Source of the DNA: Ligilactobacillus faecis | Lineage (GTDB): Bacteria; Bacillota; Bacilli; Lactobacillales; Lactobacillaceae | Direction: 5' to 3' | Length of the DNA: 64,000 nucleotides | Assembly: GCF_029889745.1 (NCBI RefSeq) | Contig: NZ_CP123639.1 | Coordinates: 1,779,501 to 1,843,500, forward strand | Shown: one piece after another, positions 47,975 to 57,253 of the stretch | How positions within the stretch are numbered: position 1 is the stretch's first letter | Layout: each line of letters starts with the position of its first letter | Made by a program: the position numbers and the translations under genes | The notes under the pieces: model-generated | The model's input: only the letters and a program-made list of their open reading frames with translations | Databases searched by the model: none | Told to the model about the DNA's origin: nothing

Positions 47975-48532
47975 ATGATTTCAGTAAATGATTTTAAAAA
48001 TGGTTTGACGATCACAGTCGACGGAGAATTATGGCGGGTCGTTGAATTCCAACATGTTAAACCAGGTAAAGGTTCTGCTTTTGTGCGTTCTAAATTAAAA
48101 AATTTGCGTAACGGTGCTGTGCAAGAAAAGACTTTCCGTGCTGGTGAAAAAGTAGAGCAAGCACAGATCGATCGCAAAAAAATGCAATATCTATATGCTG
48201 ATGGTAATAACTACGTTTTCATGGATACAGATACTTACGAACAATTAGAGTTGCCAGGTGAAAACTTGACAGAAGAATTGAAGTACTTAAAAGAAAACAT
48301 GGTCGTTAGTGTGATCATGTATGGTACTGAAACTTTAGGGGTCGAATTGCCAAACACAGTTGATTTGACTGTTGCAGAAACAGAACCAGGGATCAAAGGT
48401 GATACAGCTTCTGGTGGTTCAAAACCAGCAACGATGGAAACAGGCGTTGTTGTGCAAGTACCATTCTTTGTTAACGAAGGTGACGTTTTAACGATCAACA
48501 CCACTGATGGCACATATATCTCACGTGCCTAA
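47975..48532 (+). CDS. efp: Translation elongation factor P
   Basis: The 185-residue protein is full length, with KOW-like domain I ([36 protein letters not shown]) and two OB domains ending in [20 protein letters not shown] relieves ribosome stalling at polyproline stretches. The tip residue region KPGKGSA is present. AGGAGG precedes the ATG. Confidence 0.98.
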   Translation: MISVNDFKNGLTITVDGELWRVVEFQHVKPGKGSAFVRSKLKNLRNGAVQEKTFRAGEKVEQAQIDRKKMQYLYADGNNYVFMDTDTYEQLELPGENLTEELKYLKENMVVSVIMYGTETLGVELPNTVDLTVAETEPGIKGDTASGGSKPATMETGVVVQVPFFVNEGDVLTINTTDGTYISRA

Positions 48533-48774
48533 TTAAGTAGACAGATCGTTTCGCCAAGAACGATCGGATCTGAGATAGTCTGCGTAAGAAAGTCAATATG
48601 GAAACGCAGGAGGCAACTATTTAAAAATAGGCTAAACTATCAAGCAAGCATTCCTTATGAGAATATGGGAACTAACTGTTATAATAGCGGTAAGTAGATC
48701 TAGGAAAGGAAATATATAATCTTTCTGGGAATGAAGCTTTTCATTTCTCCATATTTTATATAACGGGTTTAAGT
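48533..48774 (+). other. Intergenic region between efp and asp23-like gene
   Basis: The 242 bases hold a GATCGTT/AACGATC inverted repeat just after efp that may end its transcript, and an isolated TATAAT (TGTTATAATAG near 48678) that can serve the downstream operon. No gene is visible. Confidence 0.5.
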
Positions 48775-49203
48775 ATGTCTGAAGATAATAACATTGTTTT
48801 AACTAGTCAAGAACCAAGTTTAGGTGAAGTGCGTTTAGCGCCTGAAGTGATCGAAGTGATCATTGGGATCGCTGCTAGCCAAGTTGATGGGGTTTATTCA
48901 ATGCGGGGCTCGATCGCAAACAGTTTTTCAGAATTGTTAGGACGTCAGATCCGAGGAAAAGGTGTTAAAGTCAATAAAGATGATAACGAGCTTAAAGTCG
49001 ATGTTTACGTCTTTTTGAACTACGGTGTTTCCGTACCTAACGTAGCTGCTAAGATCCAAGAAAAAGTGCGTCAACAAGTTTTATTCATGACAGGGCTTGA
49101 GATCTCAGGTGTTGATGTACATGTTCAAGGCGTTATCCCTGAAAAACAAGAACAAACGATTGATCCAAATAATTTATTTGGTGAAGAGAATGGTGAAGAA
49201 TAG
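48775..49203 (+). CDS. Asp23/Gls24 family envelope-stress protein (YqhY type)
   Basis: The 142-residue protein matches the Asp23 family: LGEVRLAPEVIEVIIGIAAS, QVDGVYSMRG and VDVYVFLNYGVSVPNVAAKI. The C-terminal VHVQGVIPEK segment is also present. In Bacillus the orthologue next to nusB is YqhY, linked to lipid metabolism. The stop overlaps the nusB start. Confidence 0.93.
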   Translation: MSEDNNIVLTSQEPSLGEVRLAPEVIEVIIGIAASQVDGVYSMRGSIANSFSELLGRQIRGKGVKVNKDDNELKVDVYVFLNYGVSVPNVAAKIQEKVRQQVLFMTGLEISGVDVHVQGVIPEKQEQTIDPNNLFGEENGEE

Positions 49204-49610
49204 TGAACATTAGTAGACATGATACGCGCAAACTGGCATTTCAAACACTCTATGCATTGAATAGTAATATTGATGCAACGCCAAGCGACGTGTATGCAAC
49301 ACTTTTAGAAGATAAAGTGCCTGCAGGTGATGATATTGTTCCTCCTTACTTAACTGAATTAGTGGATGGTGTCTTGACTCATCAAGCACAGATCGATGAA
49401 AAGATCATGGAACATTTGAGCGCAAATTGGTCACTTGCCCGCTTAAATAAAACTGATCTTTTGATCTTGCGGTTAGCGATCTATGAGATGCTTTATGTAG
49501 ACGGAGTACCTGCTAAAGTTGCGCTGAATGAGGCATTACAGCTTGCAAAAGAATTTAGCGATGATAAATCACGGCGCTTTATCAACGGTGTTTTATCAAA
49601 CTTACTCTAA
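49203..49610 (+). CDS. nusB: Transcription antitermination factor NusB
   Basis: The 135-residue all-helical protein has typical NusB blocks (RKLAFQTLYALNSN, LTELVDGVLTHQAQIDEKIM, NWSLARLNKTDLLILRLAIY, KVALNEALQLAKEFSDDKSR, FINGVLSNLL). It joins the rRNA antitermination complex with NusA, NusE and NusG. GTG 49203 is the overlapping start. Confidence 0.97.
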   Translation: MNISRHDTRKLAFQTLYALNSNIDATPSDVYATLLEDKVPAGDDIVPPYLTELVDGVLTHQAQIDEKIMEHLSANWSLARLNKTDLLILRLAIYEMLYVDGVPAKVALNEALQLAKEFSDDKSRRFINGVLSNLL

Positions 49611-49733
49611 TAGAGTTGATACCTGTATCGGGACTTAGTTCTGATACAGGTATTTTTTTGAATATTTGAAAATTTATGGTGTGAATATGCTAAAATACTA
49701 GTGAGTATAAATAAACGATAAGGTTGTGATTTT

Positions 49734-50579
49734 ATGACAGTGATGATCGACGGAAAAAAGACTGCCAACCAGATCCAAAGTGAGTTAGTCAACAAGGCTC
49801 AAGCTTTAAAAAAAGCGGGTTTGACTCCTTGTTTAGCTGTTGTTTTAGTTGGGGATGATCCTGCAAGTCAAGTTTATGTCAGAAATAAGCATCGCGCTGC
49901 CCAAAAGATCGGGATCAAAACAAAGGATATCCACCTACCTAAAGAAACAAGTCAAACGGAATTATTAAAATTGATCACAGAACTGAATAGTGATCCAACT
50001 GTGCATGCGATCTTAGTTCAAATGCCATTGCCAGCCCAGATCGATGCAGAAGCTGTGATCAATACGATCGCACCAGAAAAAGATGCTGATGGATTGAATC
50101 CTACGAATATCGGACATTTGTTTATGGATGATCCACGAGCACTTGCTTGTACCCCACGAGGGATCATGACGTTATTAGAAAAATATCAGATCGAAGTGGC
50201 AGGTAAAGAAGTTGTGATCATTGGCCGTAGCAATTTAGTTGGGCGTCCTTTAGCAGCTTTGATGTTGAATGCTGATGCCACTGTGACCATAGCGCACAGT
50301 AAAACAAAAGATCTAAAAAAAATTGCACGTCAGGCAGATATTTTAGTAGTTGCAACAGGGCGGGCAGAAATGATCACCAAAGATCATATCAAAGAAGGAG
50401 CTGTTGTGATCGATGTTGGGATCAATCGTTTGGCAGATGGACGTTTAGTAGGAGATGTAGCACAAGGTGATCTAGACGGATATGTCAGTTACTTGACTCC
50501 TGTTCCCGGTGGAGTCGGACCGATGACGATCGCGATGTTGATGCAACAAACTTTAGAATTAGCGGAAAAGAGCCGATAA
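49734..50579 (+). CDS. folD: Methylenetetrahydrofolate dehydrogenase/cyclohydrolase
   Basis: The 281-residue bifunctional enzyme interconverts 5,10-methylene- and 10-formyl-tetrahydrofolate using NADP. Signatures: PCLAVVLVGDDPASQVYVRN, catalytic Lys in RNKHRAAQKIGI, LVQMPLPAQID, EKDADGLNPTN, VIIGRSNLVGRPLAALMLN and the C-terminal PVPGGVGPMTIAMLMQQT. Full length. Confidence 0.98.
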   Translation: MTVMIDGKKTANQIQSELVNKAQALKKAGLTPCLAVVLVGDDPASQVYVRNKHRAAQKIGIKTKDIHLPKETSQTELLKLITELNSDPTVHAILVQMPLPAQIDAEAVINTIAPEKDADGLNPTNIGHLFMDDPRALACTPRGIMTLLEKYQIEVAGKEVVIIGRSNLVGRPLAALMLNADATVTIAHSKTKDLKKIARQADILVVATGRAEMITKDHIKEGAVVIDVGINRLADGRLVGDVAQGDLDGYVSYLTPVPGGVGPMTIAMLMQQTLELAEKSR

Positions 50580-50583
50580 GTGG

Positions 50584-51936
50584 ATGGAAAAAGAACAATA
50601 TTTGACGGTCAGTGCCCTAACAAAATATCTACACAAAAAGTTCACAGTTGACCCTTATCTCCAGCGAGTTTACCTGACAGGTGAGATCTCAAATTTTCGC
50701 TTGCGACCACGTCACCAGTATTTCAGTTTAAAAGACGATGGGGCAAAGATCGATGCTGTTATGTTCCAATCGGCTTTTTCTCGTTTGAAATTTGAAGTAG
50801 AAGACGGAATGAAAGTCTTAGTGGTCGGGAGGATCGATCTTTATGAACCATCTGGAAACTATCAGATCACGATCGAAAGAATGGAACCAGATGGAGTCGG
50901 GGCTCTTTATCAAGCTTATGAACAGCTCAAAGCCAAATTAGAGGCGGAAGGACTTTTTAGTGCTCCTAAGCAAAACTTGCCACTTTTTCCTAAGCGGATC
51001 GCAGTGATCACAAGCCCTTCTGGCGCAGTGATCCGTGATATCATCACGACAACAAGAAGACGCTATCCGATCGCTCAACTCGTGTTATTTCCAGCAGTCG
51101 TTCAAGGCGAAAAGGCTGCTGACTCACTTGTAGGACGTTTAAAAGAAGTCAATGCTCGGGGAGATTTTGATACGGTGATCATTGGTCGTGGTGGTGGGTC
51201 GATCGAAGATCTGTGGCCATTCAATGAAGAAAAAGTCGCGCGGGCGATCTTTGCAAGCCAGATCCCGATCATCTCTTCGGTCGGGCATGAGACTGATACG
51301 ACGATCGCTGATCTAGTCGCTGATGTTCGTGCAGCTACGCCAACGGCAGCGGCAGAGTTAGCGACACCTGTTTTGGCTGATGAGATCTTGCGGATCCGCC
51401 AAGATCGGTTGCGACTTATTAAAGCTTATCAGGCTAAATTGCGGTTTGAACGGCAACGCTTGAATAAATTGCAAGGCTCATATGTTTTTTTACAACCAGA
51501 ACGGTTATATGAAGGCTATTTGCAAAAATTAGACAATTTAAATATCAAGTTGCGTCAAGCGTTCCGAGAAGAACAGACAAAAAAACGACGGACTTTACAG
51601 TTGTTGACTAAACGTTTGCTAGCAGTCTCACCTAAAGAAAGATTGCAAAGCGTCAGTCAACAACGGACTCAACTTGAAAAAGATCTGACCCATGCGATCA
51701 CAAATTATCTTGGAAAAAGAGAACAGCAATTATTACAAGCAACGAATGCGCTTGATATGTTGAGCCCTTTACGGGTCATGGGACGAGGCTTTTCGTATGT
51801 GACAGTGGCTGAAAAAATCGTGAAAAAAGCAACTGATCTTAAAGTAGGTGAAATAGTCCAATTGCATTTAGCAGATGGAAGTGCACAAGCAAAAGTAACG
51901 AAAGTGATGGGAAGTAAGGAAAATGACAGAAAATAA
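50584..51936 (+). CDS. xseA: Exonuclease VII large subunit
   Basis: The 450-residue protein has an N-terminal OB fold ([20 protein letters not shown]). The catalytic domain follows ([58 protein letters not shown]) and a coiled-coil C-terminal part. It degrades single-stranded DNA with the XseB subunit encoded next, whose gene it overlaps by 14 bases. Confidence 0.98.
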   Translation: MEKEQYLTVSALTKYLHKKFTVDPYLQRVYLTGEISNFRLRPRHQYFSLKDDGAKIDAVMFQSAFSRLKFEVEDGMKVLVVGRIDLYEPSGNYQITIERMEPDGVGALYQAYEQLKAKLEAEGLFSAPKQNLPLFPKRIAVITSPSGAVIRDIITTTRRRYPIAQLVLFPAVVQGEKAADSLVGRLKEVNARGDFDTVIIGRGGGSIEDLWPFNEEKVARAIFASQIPIISSVGHETDTTIADLVADVRAATPTAAAELATPVLADEILRIRQDRLRLIKAYQAKLRFERQRLNKLQGSYVFLQPERLYEGYLQKLDNLNIKLRQAFREEQTKKRRTLQLLTKRLLAVSPKERLQSVSQQRTQLEKDLTHAITNYLGKREQQLLQATNALDMLSPLRVMGRGFSYVTVAEKIVKKATDLKVGEIVQLHLADGSAQAKVTKVMGSKENDRK

Positions 51937-52150
51937 TTTAAGCTTTGAACAAGAACTTCAAATGTTAGAAGCGATCGTTTCGAAATTAGAACAAGGGGAT
52001 GTTCCGCTCGAAGAAGCACTTGATCAATTTCAAAAAGGGGTCGCTTTAAGTAAAAAACTCCAAACGACTTTACAAAACGCAGAAGATACTTTAACAAAAG
52101 TTATCAATGAAGAAGGACAAGAAGTTCCTTTTGAAGAAAAAAATGAATAA
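51923..52150 (+). CDS. xseB: Exonuclease VII small subunit
   Basis: The 75-residue helical protein shows the XseB pattern ([40 protein letters not shown]). Several copies bind the coiled coil of XseA. It overlaps the xseA end and is translated from an AAGGAAA site. Confidence 0.97.
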   Translation: MTENNLSFEQELQMLEAIVSKLEQGDVPLEEALDQFQKGVALSKKLQTTLQNAEDTLTKVINEEGQEVPFEEKNE

Positions 52151-52177
52151 TGGAAGGAAAGAACAGCAGTTTGAACT

Positions 52178-53083
52178 GTGGTGCAAATGAACGAAAAAAA
52201 TAGTTTACAAGCTTTTCAAGCTAAGTACCTCCCCCAACTTGAAGAGCAGATGTTAAATAAATTAGAGACTTATGCTAGTCATAAAGTTCTTAAAGAAGCA
52301 ATGCAGTACTCGGTCGAAGCTGGTGGAAAACGGATCCGCCCTCTCTTAGTACTCCTTGTATGTCAAGCAGGTGGACGACCGATCGAGCAAAATGCACTTC
52401 AAGTAGCAGGAAGTTTAGAGTTTATGCACACGTATTCGCTGATCCACGATGATCTTCCAGAGATGGATAATGATGATCTACGTCGAGGAAAACCAACGAA
52501 TCACAAAGTTTTTGGTCAAGATATCGCCGTTTTAGCAGGCGATGCGCTCTTAACAGAGTCTTTAGGATGGTTGACTGAAACAACGCTTTTACCAGAAACA
52601 AAAGTCACCTTGATAAATGCTTTAGCTAAAGCTGCTGGAGCTAACGGAATGGTCGCAGGCCAAGCGGGAGACATTTTAGGTGAAAAACAAAAGTTGACTT
52701 TAGAGCAGTTGATCAAAGTCCACCAAAATAAAACAGGACGTTTGCTAGAATATGCATGTTTTGCAGGGGGTATTTTAGCTAACGGTACGTCACGAGCTTG
52801 TGCGATTTTAGCTGACTTTGGAGCGAAATTTGGGCTTGCGTTTCAGATCTATGATGATATTTTAGATGTGACAGCTACGACTGCGGAACTTGGAAAAGCA
52901 GTCCATAAAGATCAAGACCATAATAAAAATACGTATCCTCTCATCTTAGGATTGGATAAAGCCAAGATCGCATTAATAACGCTGGTGAGTGAACTTGAAT
53001 CTAAGTTAGAGGAATTGGCTTCAGAAGGATTTGAGACTTCTCTTTTGCGTCAACTATTAGACTATTTTAAAATAAGGAAGTAA
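52178..53083 (+). CDS. ispA: Polyprenyl (farnesyl/geranylgeranyl) diphosphate synthase
   Basis: The 301-residue enzyme makes farnesyl-type diphosphate for undecaprenyl and quinone synthesis. The first Asp-rich motif is IHDDLPEMDNDDLRRG, the second is FQIYDDILDVTAT; MQYSVEAGGKRIRPLL and MVAGQAGDILGE are also conserved. The start is either GTG 52178 or ATG 52187; neither has a strong site at ideal distance. Confidence 0.95.
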   Translation: MVQMNEKNSLQAFQAKYLPQLEEQMLNKLETYASHKVLKEAMQYSVEAGGKRIRPLLVLLVCQAGGRPIEQNALQVAGSLEFMHTYSLIHDDLPEMDNDDLRRGKPTNHKVFGQDIAVLAGDALLTESLGWLTETTLLPETKVTLINALAKAAGANGMVAGQAGDILGEKQKLTLEQLIKVHQNKTGRLLEYACFAGGILANGTSRACAILADFGAKFGLAFQIYDDILDVTATTAELGKAVHKDQDHNKNTYPLILGLDKAKIALITLVSELESKLEELASEGFETSLLRQLLDYFKIRK

Positions 53084-53085
53084 GT

Positions 53086-53901
53086 ATGAAAAAAGAACGT
53101 GTAGATGTGTTATTAGTCAAACAAGGGCTCTTTGATACACGCGAGCAAGCTAAGCGCGCTGTGATGGCAGGTGAGATCCTAGGCGAAAATGAAGAGCGTC
53201 TAGATAAACCAGGAGAAAAGATCGCTCCAACTGTCAAATTGCATTTTAAAGGTAAAAAGATGCCCTATGTCAGTCGGGGAGGCCTAAAACTTGAAAAAGC
53301 GCTTAAAGTCTTTAAGATCAGTCCTAAAGATAAAACAGTTTTAGATATCGGGTCTTCGACCGGTGGTTTTACCGATGTTGTTTTGCAAAAAAGAGCCCGT
53401 CTAAGTTATGCGCTAGATGTTGGAACAAACCAACTAGCTTGGAAATTACGCCAAGATGAACGGGTAGTCGTAATGGAAAATACTAATTTCCGATATAGCA
53501 AGTTAGAAGATTTTACGCAAGGACGACCTGAATTTGCAACGATCGATGTTTCGTTTATCTCATTACATTTGATCTTACCTACTTTGCATGAGATCATCGC
53601 CCCTGAAGGTCAAGTTGTGGCTTTGATCAAGCCTCAATTTGAAGCAGGACGTGAAAAAGTTGGTAAGCATGGGATCGTACGCGATCAAAAAGTGCATTTA
53701 GAAGTTGTTGCAGATATCATGGAATTTGCAAAAGAAAGTGGCTACGACGTGTTAGGTTTAGATTTTTCGCCGATCACAGGTGGAGAAGGCAATATTGAAT
53801 TTTTGATCTATCTCAAAGCTAGTACCGAAAAAGGAACGGTCAGTCCAACGATCGAACCACTCGAGGTGATCAAAAAAGCACATCAGACGTTGCAACAATA
53901 A
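53086..53901 (+). CDS. TlyA-family rRNA methyltransferase (YqxC)
   Basis: The 271-residue protein has an N-terminal S4 RNA-binding domain (ERVDVLLVKQGLFDTREQAK, VMAGEILGENEERL). A FtsJ-like methylase domain follows (VLDIGSSTGGFTDVVLQKRA, ALDVGTNQLAWKLRQDER, IDVSFISLHLILPTLHEI, ALIKPQFEAGREKVGKHGIV). TlyA proteins 2'-O-methylate rRNA and were first called hemolysins. It starts three bases after ispA, in the standard ispA-tlyA-argR-recN order. Confidence 0.95.
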   Translation: MKKERVDVLLVKQGLFDTREQAKRAVMAGEILGENEERLDKPGEKIAPTVKLHFKGKKMPYVSRGGLKLEKALKVFKISPKDKTVLDIGSSTGGFTDVVLQKRARLSYALDVGTNQLAWKLRQDERVVVMENTNFRYSKLEDFTQGRPEFATIDVSFISLHLILPTLHEIIAPEGQVVALIKPQFEAGREKVGKHGIVRDQKVHLEVVADIMEFAKESGYDVLGLDFSPITGGEGNIEFLIYLKASTEKGTVSPTIEPLEVIKKAHQTLQQ

Positions 53902-53924
53902 AAGTTTGGAAAGGATGATCGTTT

Positions 53925-54386
53925 GTGAAAAAGCAAGAAAGACAGCGGATCGTCAGAAAGATCATTCAAGATAATGAGGTTTATCGTCAAGAAGATCTAG
54001 TTGAGCGTTTATTAGAACTGGGGATCGAAGTTACTCAAGCAACAGTCTCGCGTGATGTTAAAGAACTTCAGTTGATAAAGGTCCCGACAAAACAAGGCTC
54101 GTATCGTTATAGTTTGCCAACAGCTAAAAACGATAATATCGAGAAAAAATTGAAAAAATTATTATCCGATGCCTATCTTGGCTCAAAAACTCACCGCGAC
54201 ATGTGTATGCTCAAAGTTTCACCTGGAAACGGTCCTGTCTTGGCGAGTTTGATTTCACAGATGAAATATACTGAGGTCTTTTCTACTTTAGGGGATGATG
54301 ACACGGTGATGCTTTTTGCGTATTCTGATGAAGCAGCAAAGCAGATCGAAGAAAAATTACTATTGATGCTCCAAGTTGATGATTAG
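53925..54386 (+). CDS. argR: Arginine repressor ArgR/AhrC
   Basis: The 153-residue regulator has an N-terminal winged helix (RQEDLVERLLELGIEVTQAT, VSRDVKELQLIKVP) and a C-terminal arginine-binding hexamer domain (VLASLISQMKYTEVFSTLGD, DDTVMLFAYSDEAAKQIEEK). It controls arginine synthesis and catabolism genes. GTG 53925 follows AAAGGATGAT. Confidence 0.96.
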   Translation: MKKQERQRIVRKIIQDNEVYRQEDLVERLLELGIEVTQATVSRDVKELQLIKVPTKQGSYRYSLPTAKNDNIEKKLKKLLSDAYLGSKTHRDMCMLKVSPGNGPVLASLISQMKYTEVFSTLGDDDTVMLFAYSDEAAKQIEEKLLLMLQVDD

Positions 54387-54424
54387 AAAGGAAAAGCGCT
54401 ATGTGCTTTAGGGTGAGATGAGTT

Positions 54425-56101
54425 TTGTTACAAGAGTTGATGATCCAGGATTTTGCTATTATTGATCACTTAGAGGTCGAATTTAGCTCACAGATGACGG
54501 TTTTGACAGGGGAGACTGGGGCAGGTAAGTCGATCATCATTGATGCTTTAGGGTTATTAGCAGGTGGACGAGGTTCAAGTGATTTTATTCGTAAAGGAGC
54601 GGCCAAATCTTTACTTCAAGGCCAATTCAGTTTGATGCAAGACACAAAAACAGTTGAGCTCTTAGCTGATTTGGGGATCGAATGTGATGATGGTATTTTG
54701 ATCTTACAACGAGATCTATATCGAAATGGTAAAAATGTCTGTCGAATAAACGGCGTTTTAGTAAATCTGACAACTTTACGCCAGATCGGAAAAACATTGA
54801 TCGATATCCATGGACAAAATGAACATCAAGAATTGATGCATCCTGAACGTCATTTGGCTTTAGTTGACGGTTATAATAAAGAAATCACTGACAAGCTTAC
54901 AGTCTACCAAAGAGCTTATCATGAATATCGCAAACTTCAAACAGCGCTTGAAAAACGTGAAAAAAATGCTCACGAATGGGCGCAACGTCTCGATATGCTT
55001 CAATTTCAAGTCAATGAGATCGAAGAAGCAGATCTCAGAAGTGGTGAAGAAGAAGAATTGCAAGAGCAAAAATTACAACTAGATAATTTCCAGACGATCA
55101 ATCATGCTTTAGAAGCTGGATATCAAGCTTTGAATGGCGAAGAATTAGATGTGATGGGGGTTCTTGGCAATGTGATGGATGAGCTTGAAGAGATCTCAGA
55201 CTTAAATTCAGATCTAAATGAGATCTATGAAAAAGTTTCTGGAGCTTATTATGAATTACAAGATGCAGCCCATGAGATCTCAGGTCAGTTGAGTGACCTT
55301 GAGTGGGATGAAGAGCTCCTCAATTCGATCGAGGAGCGTCTAGAAACGATCAGTCGCTTAAAGCGCAAATATGGTGATTCGATCGAGCATATCTTAACGT
55401 ACTATGATGAGATCCGGGCTGAGTTAGACCAAATGCAACTTAGTGATGAAGATCTTGAGCAACAAGTCGAACAAGTCGCAAAGGCTAAAGAAACAGCACG
55501 CAAACTGGCAACTGAATTGACGGATTTACGTAAACAGACAGCTAAAAGGTTAGAAAATGAGATCCACCGACAATTGAGTGAGCTTTACATGGATAAAGCT
55601 GTGTTTGAAGTTCGTTTTTTACCTGAGACAGGTGAGTTGATGGAAACTGGTGCCGATCGCGTTGAATTTTATATCCAAACGAATCCAGGTGAAGAGATGG
55701 GAGCGTTAGCTAAGATCGCTTCAGGTGGTGAGCTTTCGCGGATCATGCTAGCCTTAAAAACGATCTTTGCACAAAATAAAGGTGTTACGAGTATTATTTT
55801 CGATGAGGTCGACACTGGTGTGAGCGGTCGTGTTGCGCAAGCAATCGCAGAAAAGATCAGTCAGATCGCGCAACATTCACAAGTTTTATGTATAACACAT
55901 TTACCACAAGTCGCAGCAGTAGCTGATCATCATTATTTCATTTCCAAACATATCACAGCGGGGCGGACTGAGACAGCCCTTAAAGTTTTGAGTGAAGAAG
56001 AACGGATCGAAGAACTAGCTCGAATGCTTTCAGGATCAGCGATCACAGCTTTGACGCTCGAGCATGCCCGAGAACTATTAGCCTTAGCCAAAAATGATTA
56101 A
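54425..56101 (+). CDS. recN: DNA repair protein RecN
   Basis: The 558-residue SMC-like ATPase acts early at double-strand breaks. The Walker A motif is LTGETGAGKSIIIDALGLLA. A long central coiled coil follows, then the signature KIASGGELSRIMLALKTIFA, Walker B TSIIFDEVDTGVSGRVAQAI and the His loop VLCITHLPQVAAVADHHYFI. TTG 54425 is the start. It ends the tlyA-argR-recN operon. Confidence 0.98.
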   Translation: MLQELMIQDFAIIDHLEVEFSSQMTVLTGETGAGKSIIIDALGLLAGGRGSSDFIRKGAAKSLLQGQFSLMQDTKTVELLADLGIECDDGILILQRDLYRNGKNVCRINGVLVNLTTLRQIGKTLIDIHGQNEHQELMHPERHLALVDGYNKEITDKLTVYQRAYHEYRKLQTALEKREKNAHEWAQRLDMLQFQVNEIEEADLRSGEEEELQEQKLQLDNFQTINHALEAGYQALNGEELDVMGVLGNVMDELEEISDLNSDLNEIYEKVSGAYYELQDAAHEISGQLSDLEWDEELLNSIEERLETISRLKRKYGDSIEHILTYYDEIRAELDQMQLSDEDLEQQVEQVAKAKETARKLATELTDLRKQTAKRLENEIHRQLSELYMDKAVFEVRFLPETGELMETGADRVEFYIQTNPGEEMGALAKIASGGELSRIMLALKTIFAQNKGVTSIIFDEVDTGVSGRVAQAIAEKISQIAQHSQVLCITHLPQVAAVADHHYFISKHITAGRTETALKVLSEEERIEELARMLSGSAITALTLEHARELLALAKND

Positions 56102-56228
56102 GTGAGGCTTGGGGAGAAAATAATGGGTATTCGTCAACTGATATGGATATTCCTACAAACACTTCCTACAATAGAATTGATATGATTCCCCTAGAGTGGA
56201 CACGGAAATTTATGGCAATGGATCGCTT
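56102..56228. other. Intergenic region after recN
   Basis: The 127 bases contain GATTCCCCTAGAGTGGACACGG, a string like the end of an IS3-family element, possibly a remnant. No gene or clear terminator is visible. Confidence 0.3.
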
Positions 56229-57029
56229 TTAATTTAAGGTCAGGTCTTTGGTGAAATATTTTTGTGAAAGCTCAGCGATTTTTTCGGTAGAGCGCAACTC
56301 ATTGATCGCTTTCGTTAAAGTTTCGTTTATCTTGGGATGATCATGAGTGATCAGACTCAAAGACAGGGCTAAGACGTTAGGATCTGAGATGCGATGTAAA
56401 ACAGCATTTTTTTCAGCCTTAGTAGCTGTGGTCGGGACTTTAGCTAATGTGGGCTCAGCTTTTAAGAGGGCATGGTAGCTGTAGTCGCTTAGGATCCCAG
56501 CTGATATTTGTGACTTTTCAAGGGCTTCTAGCAGTTCAGTTGGATCAGCGAAAACGACGGGTTTTAAACCAAGTTCTTTTAGGAGAGCTTGTTGTTGGCC
56601 ACTTTTTAGCAGACCAACTTTTTTATGCAACATTTTATCTAGTTTTTTTGTCTTAGAATCATGGCGGGTAAAGAGAATATTTTTAGGGTAGAGAAAAGCT
56701 TTGGTACTTTGATAACTCTTAGAAAAATTAGCTTTATCACCCAAGATGAAGTCGATCTGCCCATTTTTTAAAGCAGTCTGCATTTTTTCTTGGCTCGAAT
56801 AAGCTTTGAAGTTTATCTTGGTGTCAGTTACCTCTTCTAATTGATGGGCTAATTCGATAGAAAAGCCTTGCCAATTTTGATCATTTTTATAGCTGTAGGG
56901 CTTATCATTTTCCAAGATCCCCATGGTAAAAGAAGAGCGTGCTACAACTACATTTGATCTTAAATTTAGGCAAAATAAGCCTAGGAAAGTGCTAAGCAGT
57001 AGTAGGTAGAATTTTTTTTGCTTTGACAT
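56229..57029 (-). CDS. Secreted amino-acid-type solute-binding protein
   Basis: ATG 57029 follows GAGGTGG, giving 266 residues. After a signal sequence (KKFYLLLLSTFLGLFCLNLR) comes a PBP2 fold of the SBP_bac_3 family (SFTMGILENDKPYSYKNDQN, WQGFSIELAHQLEEVTDTKI, LKNGQIDFILGD). It resembles amino-acid ABC transporter binding proteins, but no permease or ATPase gene is next to it, so it may be an orphan receptor. The cysteine in the signal does not sit in a proper lipobox. Confidence 0.85.
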   Translation of the reverse strand: MSKQKKFYLLLLSTFLGLFCLNLRSNVVVARSSFTMGILENDKPYSYKNDQNWQGFSIELAHQLEEVTDTKINFKAYSSQEKMQTALKNGQIDFILGDKANFSKSYQSTKAFLYPKNILFTRHDSKTKKLDKMLHKKVGLLKSGQQQALLKELGLKPVVFADPTELLEALEKSQISAGILSDYSYHALLKAEPTLAKVPTTATKAEKNAVLHRISDPNVLALSLSLITHDHPKINETLTKAINELRSTEKIAELSQKYFTKDLTLN

Positions 57030-57253
57030 TTGAGCCACCTCATGTTTTTTAGAAAATACCTAGTGTTCATGGTTAATATTATAGCAGAATGGTAGCGTTT
57101 AAAACATATTAAGGTAAAACTGGCTCAAAAACTTGCTGAAATATTCTGATATATGGTAATTTAACAGCAGGATGAAAGGATTTTAGAAAAAATTAATTAT
57201 TTTAACTTAAGTTTTGTAGCAATTTATTCTGTGGGTCATGAAGGGAGAAAATT

